Counted from the first letter of the stretch, positions 10,209 to 20,116 are shown. The stretch: DNA of 64,000 nt from Collimonas humicola (GCF_018304945.1 NZ_JAGQEE010000009.1:62001-126000), one strand, 5' to 3'. A program made the numbers and translations. Notes: generated by a model not told the origin, from the letters alone.

Positions 10209-11444
10209 ATGCAAACCGTTGCCAAGCAGATTTCCCCCGCGCTAGGGTCGCAGGATGCCGAGAAAACCGGTTTCCGCGTACTCGGCGCCATCAGTTTCGC
10301 CCACTTCCTCAACGACATGATCCAGTCGCTGATCCTGTCGATCTATCCGCTGCTGAAAGGGAACTTCAATCTCAGCTTCGCGCAGATCGGCCTGATCACC
10401 CTGACTTACCAGATCACGGCATCGATCCTGCAGCCGCTGGTGGGGTTGTACACCGACAAGCATCCGAAACCGTATTCGCTGGCGCTGGGCATGGGCTTTA
10501 CGCTGGTCGGGCTGCTGCTGCTGTCGGTCGCGCCGAGCTACGGCATCCTGCTGCTGGCGGCGGCGCTGGTGGGTACGGGCTCTTCCATCTTTCATCCTGA
10601 ATCATCGCGCGTGGCGCGCATGGCCTCGGGCGGCCGCCATGGCCTGGCGCAGTCGATCTTCCAGGTCGGCGGCAATGCCGGCAGCTCGATGGGGCCTTTG
10701 CTGGCGGCGTGGGTAGTGATTCCGCACGGCCAGGGCAGCATCGCCTGGTTTTCCGGCGCGGCATTGCTGGCGATCCTGGTGCTGCGGCAGATCGGCAACT
10801 GGTACAAGCGCAAGCGCCTGGAAGCCAAGGGCAAGCCGGCCAAGGCGCAGCATCACTACGTGGCGCTGCCGCGCAAGAAGGTCATATTCTCGATCGGGAT
10901 CCTGCTGTTGCTGATTTTCTCGAAGTATTTCTACATGGCCAGCCTCAGCAGCTACTTCACGTTTTACCTGATCGATAAATTCCAGCTGCCGGTGCAGGCG
11001 GCGCAGCTGCATCTGTTCGTATTCCTGTTTGCGGTGGCGGCCGGCACCGTGCTGGGCGGTCCGATCGGCGACAAGGTCGGCCGCAAGCTGGTGATATGGG
11101 TGTCGATCCTGGGCGTGGCGCCGTTCACCCTGATGCTGCCCTATGCCAATCTGTTCTGGACCGGCGTCCTGACCGTGGTCATCGGCGTGATCCTGGCGTC
11201 GGCCTTCTCGGCGATCCTGGTGTTCGCCCAGGAACTTGTGCCGGGCAAGGTCGGTACCGTATCCGGCCTGTTCTTCGGCTTTGCCTTCGGCATGGGCGGC
11301 ATAGGCGCCGCAGCGCTCGGCAAACTGGCCGACATGACGAGCATTAGCTTCGTCTATCAGGTCTGTTCGTTCCTGCCGCTGATCGGCTTGCTGGCGATGT
11401 TCCTGCCGAACCTTGAGGGTCACCGGCGTAAGGTGGCCGGTTGA
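10209..11444 (+). CDS. fsr: MFS efflux transporter, fosmidomycin-resistance type
   Basis: This is a 12-helix major facilitator superfamily exporter closely similar along its length to E. coli Fsr. Matching stretches include HFLNDMIQSLILSIYPLL, GTGSSIFHPESSRVARMAS, GGRHGLAQSIFQVGGN and SKYFYMASLSSYFTFYL. The conserved GPIGDKVGRKLVIWVSI and SGLFFGFAFGMGG lie in the second half. From ATG 10209 it has 411 residues, close to the 406 of Fsr. Known family members export fosmidomycin and some export other small molecules; the natural substrate here is unknown. The divergent AraC gene probably regulates it. Confidence 0.93.
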   Translation: MQTVAKQISPALGSQDAEKTGFRVLGAISFAHFLNDMIQSLILSIYPLLKGNFNLSFAQIGLITLTYQITASILQPLVGLYTDKHPKPYSLALGMGFTLVGLLLLSVAPSYGILLLAAALVGTGSSIFHPESSRVARMASGGRHGLAQSIFQVGGNAGSSMGPLLAAWVVIPHGQGSIAWFSGAALLAILVLRQIGNWYKRKRLEAKGKPAKAQHHYVALPRKKVIFSIGILLLLIFSKYFYMASLSSYFTFYLIDKFQLPVQAAQLHLFVFLFAVAAGTVLGGPIGDKVGRKLVIWVSILGVAPFTLMLPYANLFWTGVLTVVIGVILASAFSAILVFAQELVPGKVGTVSGLFFGFAFGMGGIGAAALGKLADMTSISFVYQVCSFLPLIGLLAMFLPNLEGHRRKVAG

Positions 11445-11472
11445 CGGCAGATCAGGACGGGTCACGGCCATG

Positions 11473-11507
11473 AAAAAAGCGCGCTGTTATCGGCGCGCTT
11501 TTTTTTT
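11473..11507. terminator. Shared terminator between fsr and the peroxiredoxin gene
   Basis: AAAAAAGCGCGC and GCGCGCTTTTTTTTT form a perfect stem around GTTATCG-type loop sequence. Runs of A and T on either side let it work in both directions. It lies between two convergent genes. Confidence 0.88.
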
Positions 11508-11519
11508 ATGGCGAAGTCA

Positions 11520-12059
11520 TTATTTCTTCTGTTTTGCAGTCCACTGTTCCAGCGCCTGCAAGGTATTGGCAACATGCTTGTCCGGGTCCATGCTGCTGTA
11601 TTCATAGATGATGCTGCCGTTCGGCGCGATCACATAGGAAACCCGGTCGGCATAGCTGGTTTTGGAAAGCAGCACCGAGTCATAGGATTTCATGATTTTT
11701 TGATCGGTGTCCGCGGCCACCGCAAATTTGCTGCGGCATTCGCTCACTGAAAACTTGTTGAGGGTGTCGATGTTGTCGGCGGAAACACCGATCACGCTGG
11801 CGCCCAGCGCCTTGTATTTGTCGACGGCCTCGGCAAACATATGGGCTTCGATGGTGCAGCCTTTAGTGAATGCCGCAGGATAAAAATAGAGCACTACCGG
11901 CCCTTTTTTCAACTCGTCGGCCAGGGAGTAGCTGAACACTTGGCCGCCCAGCGAAGCCTGGGTGGTGAATGCGGGCGCCCGGTCACCGGCCTTGAGGGCG
12001 GCAAAGGCCGGTGCTGCAACTGAACTACAGATCAATAGAGTGGCAATCAGTCGTTTCAT
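11520..12059 (-). CDS. Exported peroxiredoxin (AhpC/TSA, BCP-like)
   Basis: A signal peptide (MKRLIATLLICSSVAAPAFA, cleavage after residue 20) directs this 179-residue protein to the periplasm. The mature part is a thioredoxin-fold peroxidase. The sequence YFYPAAFTKGCTIEAHMF contains the peroxidatic cysteine C68 with the conserved upstream P and T. C108 may be the resolving cysteine. It resembles BCP-type peroxiredoxins, which reduce hydroperoxides using thioredoxin-like donors; the periplasmic donor is unknown. The gene is monocistronic. Confidence 0.88.
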   Translation of the reverse strand: MKRLIATLLICSSVAAPAFAALKAGDRAPAFTTQASLGGQVFSYSLADELKKGPVVLYFYPAAFTKGCTIEAHMFAEAVDKYKALGASVIGVSADNIDTLNKFSVSECRSKFAVAADTDQKIMKSYDSVLLSKTSYADRVSYVIAPNGSIIYEYSSMDPDKHVANTLQALEQWTAKQKK

Positions 12060-12174
12060 GGTGACTCCTGGTTAAAGATAAGCACCATCATGCTGCGAGT
12101 TGCAAGAGTTGTCCAATCACATGTTCAATCTTGAATGTCGAGCGAGTAATACAGCTTCCAGGCTGTTGCTGCTA

Positions 12175-12411
12175 TTAGCGCCAGCCTCTGCCGCCCCAAC
12201 CGTGGCCGCCCCAGCCGCGACCGCCCCAGCCTCGGTAGTAGCCGAAGCCGATATCGACGCTAGGTGCGACATACACCGGCGCCGGTGCGTAATAGCCGCC
12301 GCCGTAATAATCGCCGCCGTAGTACCCATTGCCGCCATAAGGCACGGCAACGCAGCCGCCGAGCAGCAGGCTGGCTCCCAGTGCCGCACTTACCAATAGT
12401 AATTTTTTCAT
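12175..12411 (-). CDS. Small Gly/Tyr/Trp-rich lipoprotein
   Basis: ATG 12411 is preceded by GAGGG and starts MKKLLLVSAALGASLLLGGC. That is a lipoprotein signal with a lipobox ending at Cys20. The 58-residue remainder is low-complexity: YYGGDYYGGGYYAP, then a tail of GWGG-R/H repeats. Similar short Gly-rich lipoproteins occur near many Burkholderiales genes without a known role. Processing and outer-membrane anchoring are predicted; the function is not. Confidence 0.75.
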   Translation of the reverse strand: MKKLLLVSAALGASLLLGGCVAVPYGGNGYYGGDYYGGGYYAPAPVYVAPSVDIGFGYYRGWGGRGWGGHGWGGRGWR

Positions 12412-12615
12412 GATGCCCTCCGTCCATGCAACCAATGCAGGTTCGATTTAAGGGTAGCAGATAAGTTCAGGGTGGGAAGCGCGCCATGTATCACGCCAGA
12501 ATGGCTGAACAGGGGAGTATGTATCGATTGAAGGTAAAACAGAGGCTGGATTGGTTAATTTTTTCACATACCCCGCCTAGTATATCGGCGGGGCATGGTA
12601 AATCATGTGCTACTT

Positions 12616-13548
12616 TTACAAACGGTAACCAAATACCCGGTGGAACTGCTCATCGATTTCTGCACGGCTGGGCGCATGGTTTTGCGGTCCCTGATGGGCA
12701 ATCTTAATGCTGCCCAACAAGCTCGACAGGCGGCCGGTAGTGGCCCAGTCCATGCCGTTGCTGAGACCGTACAGCATGCCGGCGCGGAAGGCGTCGCCGC
12801 AGCCGGTCGGATCCAGGATCCGTTCAGCCTGGACGCAAGGGATGTCGATCTTTTTACCGTCGGTATAGATCTCGGCCCCGAGTTCGCCGCGCGTGACGAC
12901 CAGCGCTGAAACGCGCTCGGCGATTTGCGCCAGCGTCAGGCCAGTGCGCGCAGCCAGCATCTCCGCTTCATAGTCATTCATCGCGATATAGGTGGCGAGT
13001 TCGATGAAATGCTTCAGCTCGTCGCCGTTGAACATCGGCATGCCCTGGCCCGGATCGAAGATCAGCGGAATGCCTTGCGCCACGCAGTCTTCCGAGTGCT
13101 GCAGCATACCGTCGCGGCCGTCCGGAGCGACGATCGCCAGCTTCACCGGACCCGCGTCAGCCACTTTGTTTTCGTGCGAATAGGTCATCGCGCCAGGGTG
13201 GAAGGCGTTGATCTGGTTGTTGTCGGCGTCGGTCGTGATGAAGCATTGCGCGGTGTAGATCGATTCGATGGTGCGTATCGATTTACGTGTAATGCCTTGC
13301 CGATCCAGCCGCTGCAGATAGTCGCCGCCATCGTGGCCGATGGTCGCCATGATTTGCGGCGAGCCGCCCAGCAGCTTGAGGTTATAGGCGATATTGCCGG
13401 CGCAGCCGCCGTATTCGCGGCGCATGGTCGGCACCAGGAAGGAGACGCTGATTTTGTGCAGCTGGTCTGCCAGCAGCGCATCCGAGAATTTTCCCGGATA
13501 TTGCATGATGACGTCGAAAGCCAATGAACCGCAGATGAGAGAGGTCAT
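12616..13548 (-). CDS. PfkB-family sugar/nucleoside kinase, adenosine-kinase-like
   Basis: The 310-residue protein starts at ATG 13548 (MTSLICGSLAFDVIMQYPGK). It shows both PfkB signatures: the N-terminal GGCAGNIAYNLKLLGG and the C-terminal DPTGCGDAFRAGMLYGL with the catalytic Asp. The overall sequence is nearest to adenosine- or ribokinase-like members. The substrate is uncertain because the lid residues are not diagnostic. It follows the zinc-ribbon gene by 45 bases and may be the last gene of the accB-accC-prmA transcript. Confidence 0.85.
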   Translation of the reverse strand: MTSLICGSLAFDVIMQYPGKFSDALLADQLHKISVSFLVPTMRREYGGCAGNIAYNLKLLGGSPQIMATIGHDGGDYLQRLDRQGITRKSIRTIESIYTAQCFITTDADNNQINAFHPGAMTYSHENKVADAGPVKLAIVAPDGRDGMLQHSEDCVAQGIPLIFDPGQGMPMFNGDELKHFIELATYIAMNDYEAEMLAARTGLTLAQIAERVSALVVTRGELGAEIYTDGKKIDIPCVQAERILDPTGCGDAFRAGMLYGLSNGMDWATTGRLSSLLGSIKIAHQGPQNHAPSRAEIDEQFHRVFGYRL

Positions 13549-13593
13549 ATTAAATAGGAAGCTTGCTGGTTGGCGCGTTAGCCCGCGCAAATA

Positions 13594-15036
13594 TTAAGGA
13601 TAAAACAGGTATACACGATAACCGGAAGCCTTGAGCTGCAACAGCTCAAAGGTTACCTTGACCGGCTGTTCCTGGTCGCTGGCAAAGCCCTGCGCCAGAT
13701 TGGCCGATGGATTCAGGTAGTCATGCGGCGCAAACACGCGCCGCGCGATAGGCTTTTCGTTGGCATCGTTGAGGGTCAGCTCGATATTGGGCCAGGCTTG
13801 CACGGTGTCGCTGTGGTTGCGCAGCAGCAGGTTCAGCGAAAACAGGTTGCGTGCCGGGTCGAGTGCCTGCAATTCATTGGCTTCAAACGAAATGCTGTCG
13901 ATCTTCATCGGCAGGCCGACGCTGCAGCCGATTTTTCCGCAGGCGCTGATCAGCGCCGGCTTCAGTTGCGGCATGCGGGCGGCGAGCTGGTCGCGGAAAA
14001 AATAGGTAGCCTGGCCGGCCAGGCCCACCAACAGCAGCGCGCTGATGCCCCACATGGCGCCGCGCAGGGTGCCGCCGATGCGTTGCTGGCGGCGCGCGCT
14101 GAGCACGAAATCGGGTTCCTCGGCCAGGGGTTCTTCCGCTTCAACCGCCTTCTCTCGATTTTTTTTCTTGCCGCTGCTTTCCGCACCGTCGGCGGCGCCA
14201 GACGCCGATGCGGCGGCATTCTTTTCGCCACGCCATGGCTTGCGCTGCAGCTCGTCAATGATGCGGTCGAGTTCGTCGTCGTCCTGGCTGGCCGCTGTCC
14301 CGCCATTTTTTTCCTTGGCTGCCAGCGTATAGTCGTCCTGTCCGGCCACATGCATCAAGGTCATGCGCGCCATCTGTTCTTCCGGCTCGTCGTCGGCATG
14401 GCGATGCCAGACGTTGGGCGCAGGCGCGTCGGCACTTTCCTCGCCGGTTTCGCTGGCGGACGGTTTGATCAGGCCGAACGGCGTGTGATGGACGTCGGCA
14501 GGAGCGGACTGGCTGGTCTCTTCGGCGATGCGCAGGTCTTCTTCGAGGCCGTCGATAGCGGCTTCGACCCGGGTGCTGCTCGGGCTAGCTGTTTTCGTTT
14601 CAGGGACGCTGGCCGGCGCAGCGATGCTTGCGGCCGGCGGCGGATGAGCGGCCGCTATGGCAATCGCCGCGCTGGTTTCCTGCCGCGGTTCCGGCGCTGG
14701 CTCAGGTGCTGGTTCAGGAGCGAAAGGCTCCATGTAAACCGGTGCAGCCGGTTCGCTGACGACTTGCGGGGTTTGTACTGCTGCCTGACTGACGGGGGGC
14801 TGGGCGGCGACTGCCGCGGCGGCCGCTGGCGCAATTGCGGCTTGCTCCGGCTCTGGAGAAGATGCTGCGTCCGGCGCTGCCACGGGGGCAGCCAGTTCCG
14901 GCCGCACCAGGTGTTCGATGCCGTTGAATACTTCGCGGCAGCTGCCGCAGCGGACCAGGCCGCCGCGCAGCTTCAGCTGGTCATTGGCGACCCGGAAGGT
15001 GGTTTGACAATGCGGACATTGGGTCGCGAGCGCCAT
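13594..15036 (-). CDS. Zinc-ribbon (MJ0042) and DUF3426 membrane protein
   Basis: This 480-residue protein begins with a zinc ribbon whose ligands are C7, C10, C30 and C33. A long Ala/Pro/Glu-rich linker of roughly 280 residues follows. One membrane helix (MWGISALLLVGLAGQATYFF) lies near residue 330. The C-terminal DUF3426 domain of about 130 residues is probably periplasmic (LNLLLRNHSDTVQAWPNIEL, FAPHDYLNP). It starts 10 bases after the prmA stop, the usual neighbourhood in Burkholderiales. Biochemical function is unknown. Confidence 0.82.
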   Translation of the reverse strand: MALATQCPHCQTTFRVANDQLKLRGGLVRCGSCREVFNGIEHLVRPELAAPVAAPDAASSPEPEQAAIAPAAAAAVAAQPPVSQAAVQTPQVVSEPAAPVYMEPFAPEPAPEPAPEPRQETSAAIAIAAAHPPPAASIAAPASVPETKTASPSSTRVEAAIDGLEEDLRIAEETSQSAPADVHHTPFGLIKPSASETGEESADAPAPNVWHRHADDEPEEQMARMTLMHVAGQDDYTLAAKEKNGGTAASQDDDELDRIIDELQRKPWRGEKNAAASASGAADGAESSGKKKNREKAVEAEEPLAEEPDFVLSARRQQRIGGTLRGAMWGISALLLVGLAGQATYFFRDQLAARMPQLKPALISACGKIGCSVGLPMKIDSISFEANELQALDPARNLFSLNLLLRNHSDTVQAWPNIELTLNDANEKPIARRVFAPHDYLNPSANLAQGFASDQEQPVKVTFELLQLKASGYRVYLFYP

Positions 15037-15046
15037 GGCGTGCGGC

Positions 15047-15976
15047 TTAGTGACGAGCGTTGCGGGTGCCGGACAGCGCGACCCAGCCGTCCTGCTCGGC
15101 CCACACCGTCAGCGGCAGCCATTGCGCATAGGCGGCGATGACGTCGTTGGCCTGTTCGGCCAGCACGCCCGACAGCGTCAGGCTGCCGCCGGCCGCAACC
15201 CGGCTGCACAGCATCGGCGCCATCAGCTTGAGCGGACCGGAGAGAATGTTGGCGACCACGACGTCGTAGACCTGCGGCGCAGCCTGCTGGCTGCTGAAAT
15301 CTTCCGGCAGATAATAGGCGACCTCGCAATGGTTGCGTTCGCTGTTGTAGCGCGCGGCATCGATGGCGTGCGGGTCGATGTCGACGCCGATCACGGTGGC
15401 GGCGCCGAGCTTCTTGGCGACCATGGCCAGGATGCCGGAGCCGCAGCCGTAGTCCAGCACCGTTTGCGGCTTGTGCGGCGGCAGCTTGGGTATATTCGTT
15501 TCCAGCCACTCCATGCACAAACGGGTGGTCGGGTGGCTGCCGGTGCCGAAGGCGAGACCGGGATCGAGCTCCAGGATCAGTCCGTTGGCGTCGGGCGCAT
15601 CGTGCCAGCTTGGCACTACCCAGATGTTCTTGCCGATATGGATAGGGTCGAATTGCGATTGCGTCAGGCGCACCCAATCCTGCGCCGCCACCGGACGCAG
15701 AGAGTAGGGCGGCACCGCTACGCCGCAGGCTGCGGCGGCGTTGCTGACGATGGCGGCATGGTCGGCGTCGACCTCGGCCAGGGCCACTACGCGGCTGCGC
15801 TGCCAGGCCGCTTCTTTCGGCTCCATGCCGGGTTCGCCGAACAAGGGCTGCTCGTCGGGCGTGCCGAGGTCGGCATCTTCGACCGAGACCGACAGGGCGC
15901 CAGCTTCCATCAACGCGTCCGACAGGGTCTCGGCGTCGCTCAGTGCTACTTCAATAACAATTTCGGTCCAGCTCAT
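15047..15976 (-). CDS. prmA: Ribosomal protein L11 methyltransferase
   Basis: PrmA trimethylates ribosomal protein L11 using S-adenosylmethionine. ATG 15976 ([16 protein letters not shown]) gives 309 residues. The upstream GTG- or ATG-type extension lacks similarity. The methyltransferase core is clear: [51 protein letters not shown] and [10 protein letters not shown]. It lies 61 bases downstream of accC and 10 bases before the zinc-ribbon gene, all on the minus strand. Confidence 0.96.
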   Translation of the reverse strand: MSWTEIVIEVALSDAETLSDALMEAGALSVSVEDADLGTPDEQPLFGEPGMEPKEAAWQRSRVVALAEVDADHAAIVSNAAAACGVAVPPYSLRPVAAQDWVRLTQSQFDPIHIGKNIWVVPSWHDAPDANGLILELDPGLAFGTGSHPTTRLCMEWLETNIPKLPPHKPQTVLDYGCGSGILAMVAKKLGAATVIGVDIDPHAIDAARYNSERNHCEVAYYLPEDFSSQQAAPQVYDVVVANILSGPLKLMAPMLCSRVAAGGSLTLSGVLAEQANDVIAAYAQWLPLTVWAEQDGWVALSGTRNARH

Positions 15977-16037
15977 CAGATGCCTTACAGTGCGTGATGG
16001 ATTTTTCACCGCCCGGATTGCCTGCGGTGAAAAATCC

Positions 16038-17420
16038 TTATTTCTTTACTGCTTTATCTGTTTCCTTGGCCACCACCGGCCGTTCGGCCAGTTTGTGCTC
16101 CAGATAATGGATGTTGGTGCCGCCTTCGATAAAGCGGGCATCGATCATCAGTTCGCGGTGCAGCTGGATGTTGGTCTGGATTCCTTCGACCACCATTTCC
16201 GACAGCGCAATCTGCATCCGTTTGATAGCCTGTTCGCGGCTGGCGCCGTAGGAAATGACCTTGCCGACCATCGAATCATAATGCGGCGGCACGAAATAGC
16301 CGGCGTAAGCGTGCGAATCGACACGGATGCCGGGGCCGCCAGGTGCATGCCACGACAGGATTTTGCCTGGCGATGGCGTGAACTTGAACGGATCTTCAGC
16401 GTTGATACGGCATTCAATGGCGTGGCCGGTGAGCTGGATGTCGCGCTGGCGGAAGCGCAGCTTTTCGCCGGCGGCGATGCGGATCTGTTCCTGCACGATG
16501 TCGATGCCGGTGATCATTTCGGTGATCGGATGCTCCACCTGGACGCGGGTGTTCATTTCGATGAAATAGAACTCGCCGTTTTCATACAGGAACTCAAACG
16601 TGCCGGCGCCGCGGTAGTCCATCTTGCGGCAGGCTTCGGCGCAACGGTCGCCGATTTTCTCGATGATCTTGCGGGGGATGCCTGGTGCCGGCGCTTCCTC
16701 GATCACCTTCTGGTGGCGGCGCTGCATCGAGCAGTCGCGCTCGCCCAGCCAGACGGCGTTCTTGAACTGGTCGGCCAGGATCTGGATTTCCACGTGGCGC
16801 GGATTTTCCAGGTACTTCTCCATATACACTTCAGGATTGCCGAAAGCGGCGCCGGCTTCGGTCTTGGTCATGGTGACCGCATTGGCCAGGGCCGCCTCGG
16901 TATGCACCACGCGCATGCCGCGTCCGCCGCCGCCGCCGGCCGCCTTGATGATGACCGGATAGCCGATCTTGCGGGCGATCTTGACGATTTCCTTGGGGTC
17001 GTCCGGCAATGCGCCTTCCGAACCGGGAACGCAGGGCACGCCGGCGCGTATCATGGCTTGCTTGGCGGATACTTTATCGCCCATCAGGCGGATGTTCGCC
17101 GGCCGCGGGCCGATGAAGACAAAGCCGGATTGCTCCACGCGTTCAGCAAAATCGGCGTTTTCCGACAAGAAGCCGTAGCCGGGATGGATCGCTTCGGCGT
17201 CGGTCACTTCAGCGGCGCTGATGATGGCCGGCATGTTGAGGTAGCTCAGGCTGGACGGCGCCGGGCCGATACAGACCGATTCATCCGCCAGTTTTACATA
17301 TTTGGCGTCACGGTCAGCCTCGGAATGGACCATCACGGTCTTGATGCCCATTTCACGGCAGGCGCGTTGGATGCGCAAGGCGATTTCGCCGCGATTGGCG
17401 ATAAGGATTTTTTCAAACAT
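16038..17420 (-). CDS. accC: Acetyl-CoA carboxylase, biotin carboxylase subunit
   Basis: AccC carboxylates the biotin of AccB with bicarbonate and ATP, the first half of malonyl-CoA synthesis. The 460 residues begin [20 protein letters not shown]. They contain the ATP-grasp Gly loop [12 protein letters not shown], the catalytic segment [18 protein letters not shown] and [10 protein letters not shown] Lys-rich tail of about 15 residues slightly lengthens the C-terminus. accB lies 189 bases upstream on the same strand. Confidence 0.97.
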   Translation of the reverse strand: MFEKILIANRGEIALRIQRACREMGIKTVMVHSEADRDAKYVKLADESVCIGPAPSSLSYLNMPAIISAAEVTDAEAIHPGYGFLSENADFAERVEQSGFVFIGPRPANIRLMGDKVSAKQAMIRAGVPCVPGSEGALPDDPKEIVKIARKIGYPVIIKAAGGGGGRGMRVVHTEAALANAVTMTKTEAGAAFGNPEVYMEKYLENPRHVEIQILADQFKNAVWLGERDCSMQRRHQKVIEEAPAPGIPRKIIEKIGDRCAEACRKMDYRGAGTFEFLYENGEFYFIEMNTRVQVEHPITEMITGIDIVQEQIRIAAGEKLRFRQRDIQLTGHAIECRINAEDPFKFTPSPGKILSWHAPGGPGIRVDSHAYAGYFVPPHYDSMVGKVISYGASREQAIKRMQIALSEMVVEGIQTNIQLHRELMIDARFIEGGTNIHYLEHKLAERPVVAKETDKAVKK

Positions 17421-17609
17421 AGGTGGTATGTGTCGCTATGGGTCCAGCGTTATCAAACTTTGGGTTGCCGGTGCGGGGCTCGCGTAGCGTCGGATGACTA
17501 GTGCGGCAGATGCCCCTGCGCTGGCAACCAGAACGGCGAAACCCCGATGAAGCGGATGCCGCCGTGCAGATTACGTGTAACTTACTGTGGATGACTCGGG
17601 GTTGCCGGA

Positions 17610-18080
17610 TTATCCAATGATGAACAACGGCTGGCCGAATTCGACCGGCTGGCCGTTTTCAACCAGGATCTTCTTGACCACGCCGGAAGCGTCGGCTTCG
17701 ATCTCATTCAGCAGTTTCATGGCTTCGATAATGCACAGGGTGCCGCCTTCCTTGATTTCCGAACCGACTTCGACGAATGCCGGCGAGCCGGGAGCCGACG
17801 AGCGGTAGAAGGTGCCGACCATAGGCGATTTGACAATATGGCCTTCCGGTACGGCCGCTACGGCTTCCACCGGAGCTGCCACCGCGACGGGCGCAGGTGC
17901 GGCGACCTGATACTGTGCAGGGTGCTGCTGCTGTTGCGGTTGCATCATGACAACTTGGTTTTGCTGGGATGCAGACGACTTGACGATACGGACCTTGCTT
18001 TCGCCTTCCGTGACTTCAAGTTCTTCGATGTCTGACTCCGCGACCAGGTCGATCAGCGTTTTGAGTTTTCTCAAATCCAT
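17610..18080 (-). CDS. accB: Acetyl-CoA carboxylase biotin carboxyl carrier protein
   Basis: AccB carries the biotin shuttled between AccC and the carboxyltransferase. Start ATG 18080 has AAGGA at good spacing; a TTG two codons upstream is ignored. The 156 residues comprise an N-terminal helical domain, a Gln-rich and Ala/Pro-rich linker (about 38-77) and a biotinyl domain. The domain contains the EAMK motif, so K122 is the biotinylation site. aroQ lies upstream and accC downstream, as in many proteobacteria. Confidence 0.96.
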   Translation of the reverse strand: MDLRKLKTLIDLVAESDIEELEVTEGESKVRIVKSSASQQNQVVMMQPQQQQHPAQYQVAAPAPVAVAAPVEAVAAVPEGHIVKSPMVGTFYRSSAPGSPAFVEVGSEIKEGGTLCIIEAMKLLNEIEADASGVVKKILVENGQPVEFGQPLFIIG

Positions 18081-18198
18081 GTGCAATCCTTCAGAATATA
18101 TAAATTATGAAAAGCTATTTTTCGTTTTTTAACATGCAGATCAACGCAGTTGCAGTGATTTTGCAAAGACGTCAGTCAGTTTACTGTAATGCGGTCAA

Positions 18199-18636
18199 CT
18201 AGAGTTTCTTAATGGCAAAATCAATTGCGGCGCGATAGCCATCCACGCCCAGGCCGCAAATGACACCGACAGCGACATCGGATAAATAAGAGTGATGCCG
18301 GAATGCTTCCCGTTGGTGGATATTCGAGATGTGGACTTCGACAAAACGAATCGCCACGCCGCTCAGCGCATCGCGCAAGGCCACGCTGGTATGCGTCAGC
18401 CCGCCGGGATTGATGACAATAGCGTCGATGCCTTCTACCTTGGCCGCATGGATGCGGTCTATCAGTGCACCTTCGTGATTGCTCTGAAAGTGCACAAGTC
18501 GGGCGCCAGCGGCGGTAGCCTGGACCCTAGCTGCTTGTTCAACGTCGCTCAGCGAAGTTGAACCGTAGACTTCTGGCTCTCTTGTTCCCAGCAGGTTCAG
18601 GTTGGGTCCGTTGAGTAGAAGTATATTTTTTGCCAT
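18199..18636 (-). CDS. aroQ: Type II 3-dehydroquinate dehydratase
   Basis: AroQ removes water from 3-dehydroquinate in the shikimate pathway. Start ATG 18636 gives [20 protein letters not shown], the family N-terminus. The longer open frame upstream is not family-like. Catalytic features are the Tyr in [23 protein letters not shown] and [14 protein letters not shown] with the active His. At 145 residues the length is standard. It precedes accB by 118 bases. A second shikimate enzyme, aroE, is at 25951. Confidence 0.96.
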   Translation of the reverse strand: MAKNILLLNGPNLNLLGTREPEVYGSTSLSDVEQAARVQATAAGARLVHFQSNHEGALIDRIHAAKVEGIDAIVINPGGLTHTSVALRDALSGVAIRFVEVHISNIHQREAFRHHSYLSDVAVGVICGLGVDGYRAAIDFAIKKL

Positions 18637-18765
18637 GGAGATGATGCTCCGTTTGACGACGATGGCGCATTTTGCCGTCAAATGACGCTGACTGGCAAGG
18701 GAAAATTTGTTTCTGTGAAATTTCAGCGCGGCATTGTTAATTGTTTTTTTGGGTAAGCTTCTCAC

Positions 18766-19287
18766 TTACAGCAGGGATAAATCTTTCCGCAGCTCATCGA
18801 ATTTAATGCTGCCAAGATACATCTTCTTCACCCCGCCATCGCGTCCGATCAGGACCGTAAAGGGCAGGCCACCGGACTGGTTGCCGAACTGCCGCAGCAG
18901 TGCGGTGGCGCCGGTGCCGGCCACATACAGAGGGTAAGAGATTTTGTATTTCTCGGCGAATTTCGCGATGTTATCAGCAGAATCGACGCCGATCCCGATA
19001 ATTTGAACATTTTTCGCTGCAATCTCGCCCTGCAAGGCATTCAGTTCTGGCATTTCCTCCACGCAGGGTGCGCACCAGGTCGCCCAGAAATTGACGATCA
19101 GCGGTTTGCCTTTCCATTGCGCGAGGGAGCTGGCTTTGCCGCCGGCGTCCGGTATTTCCTGGGCAAACAGCGCGGCCACGGCAGCGTTCTCCGGGGCGGT
19201 CGGGGTATTGCGCTGTATGCCGAAATACACGCCGATCGCGCAAAATAAGAGCGCAATCGGCACAAATATCAAAATATTTCTTTTCAT
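18766..19287 (-). CDS. Membrane-anchored thiol-disulfide oxidoreductase, TlpA/ResA-like
   Basis: The 173-residue protein has an uncleaved signal-anchor (ILIFVPIALLFCAIGVYFGI) and a periplasmic thioredoxin fold. The active site is WCAPC with C72 and C75, in FWATWCAPCVEEMPEL. A cis-Pro loop follows in GGLPFTVLIGRDG. Such proteins reduce disulfides outside the cytoplasm, often for cytochrome c maturation or copper centres. Its ATG overlaps the preceding stop (TAATG), so translation is coupled to the gene at 19287-19919. aroQ lies 129 bases downstream. Confidence 0.88.
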   Translation of the reverse strand: MKRNILIFVPIALLFCAIGVYFGIQRNTPTAPENAAVAALFAQEIPDAGGKASSLAQWKGKPLIVNFWATWCAPCVEEMPELNALQGEIAAKNVQIIGIGVDSADNIAKFAEKYKISYPLYVAGTGATALLRQFGNQSGGLPFTVLIGRDGGVKKMYLGSIKFDELRKDLSLL

Positions 19288-19919
19288 TAATTTTCTTCTT
19301 TGTTGATCAGCGCCAGCACCGCGTTCAGATCGGCGCGTTCAGCCCGTTTGCCGGACGCGGCCCTGATACTACCGCGCAAATCGTCAGTTTCATATAGGGT
19401 GAGATGGATACCCTCTTTCTTATACATGAAACTCACAGTTTCCACTGGATCGTTATTACCCCCGCTTTTAAGGGAGGGGCTGGACGACAGTTCGAATTGC
19501 ACATTCTTGTTAAAAAGAAAAATTTCTACGTCTTTCGGACTATCTACGAACAAGTGCAGGTAAATATCGGAGTGTTCCCCGGCAGTCCCATTCAGGGCCG
19601 CGCCGGTCAGGTAAGGCTTGAATTGCGCCAGTTCGCCCATGATTTCCGCCGCCAGCCGGCGCAGGTGCAAGAGCCGGGCCGGCTGCGTGTCGGCGAAGAA
19701 CAGTTCGTTGTATAAACGTACTTCGTCTTCGATCTGGGCGTTATCTGGCATGAAACTGCCGCTACGGCCGCGATTGCTGCCGACGCACAGTTCCAGCGCC
19801 TTGCGTTTTGCGGTTCCATAGTCGGCGCCGTCCTCGGCGATCATGCGTGCCGCCGCCGCCGCGATTTCTGCGCGCAGCTGTTCTAGTTCAGGGGAAAGAT
19901 TGGATGCCATGACCGTCAT
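19287..19919 (-). CDS. Conserved hypothetical protein, possibly nucleotidyltransferase-like
   Basis: I do not recognise a characterised family. The 210 residues start with helical sequence (LSPELEQLRAEIAAAAARMI). The central part reads YLTGAALNGTAGEHSDIYLH followed by LFVDSPKDVEIFLF. That spacing resembles the G-x-x-x-G-T...SDI-x-L motif of minimal nucleotidyltransferases, but the usual GS is replaced by GA and the second carboxylate is uncertain. The start could instead be ATG 19910; neither start has a good ribosome site. It is coupled to the TlpA-like gene by a TAATG overlap. Confidence 0.6.
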   Translation of the reverse strand: MTVMASNLSPELEQLRAEIAAAAARMIAEDGADYGTAKRKALELCVGSNRGRSGSFMPDNAQIEDEVRLYNELFFADTQPARLLHLRRLAAEIMGELAQFKPYLTGAALNGTAGEHSDIYLHLFVDSPKDVEIFLFNKNVQFELSSSPSLKSGGNNDPVETVSFMYKKEGIHLTLYETDDLRGSIRAASGKRAERADLNAVLALINKEEN

Positions 19920-20116
19920 GATATCTCAATGTGCAAACTCCTATTAAGCCCCTATTAATAGTAGCTACTCCTGCCGGGCGCCGGGTGCTCCGGCAGGTGC
20001 ATGCAGGCGAACCGCGCAAATCTGCGATCCCACTTTTTAACACGCTGCTAACGGCGGCAGCGGCCGCTCAGGTAAAATCACGGTATTCCCTCTTTTCAGA
20101 ATAGTGAAACTCAAGA

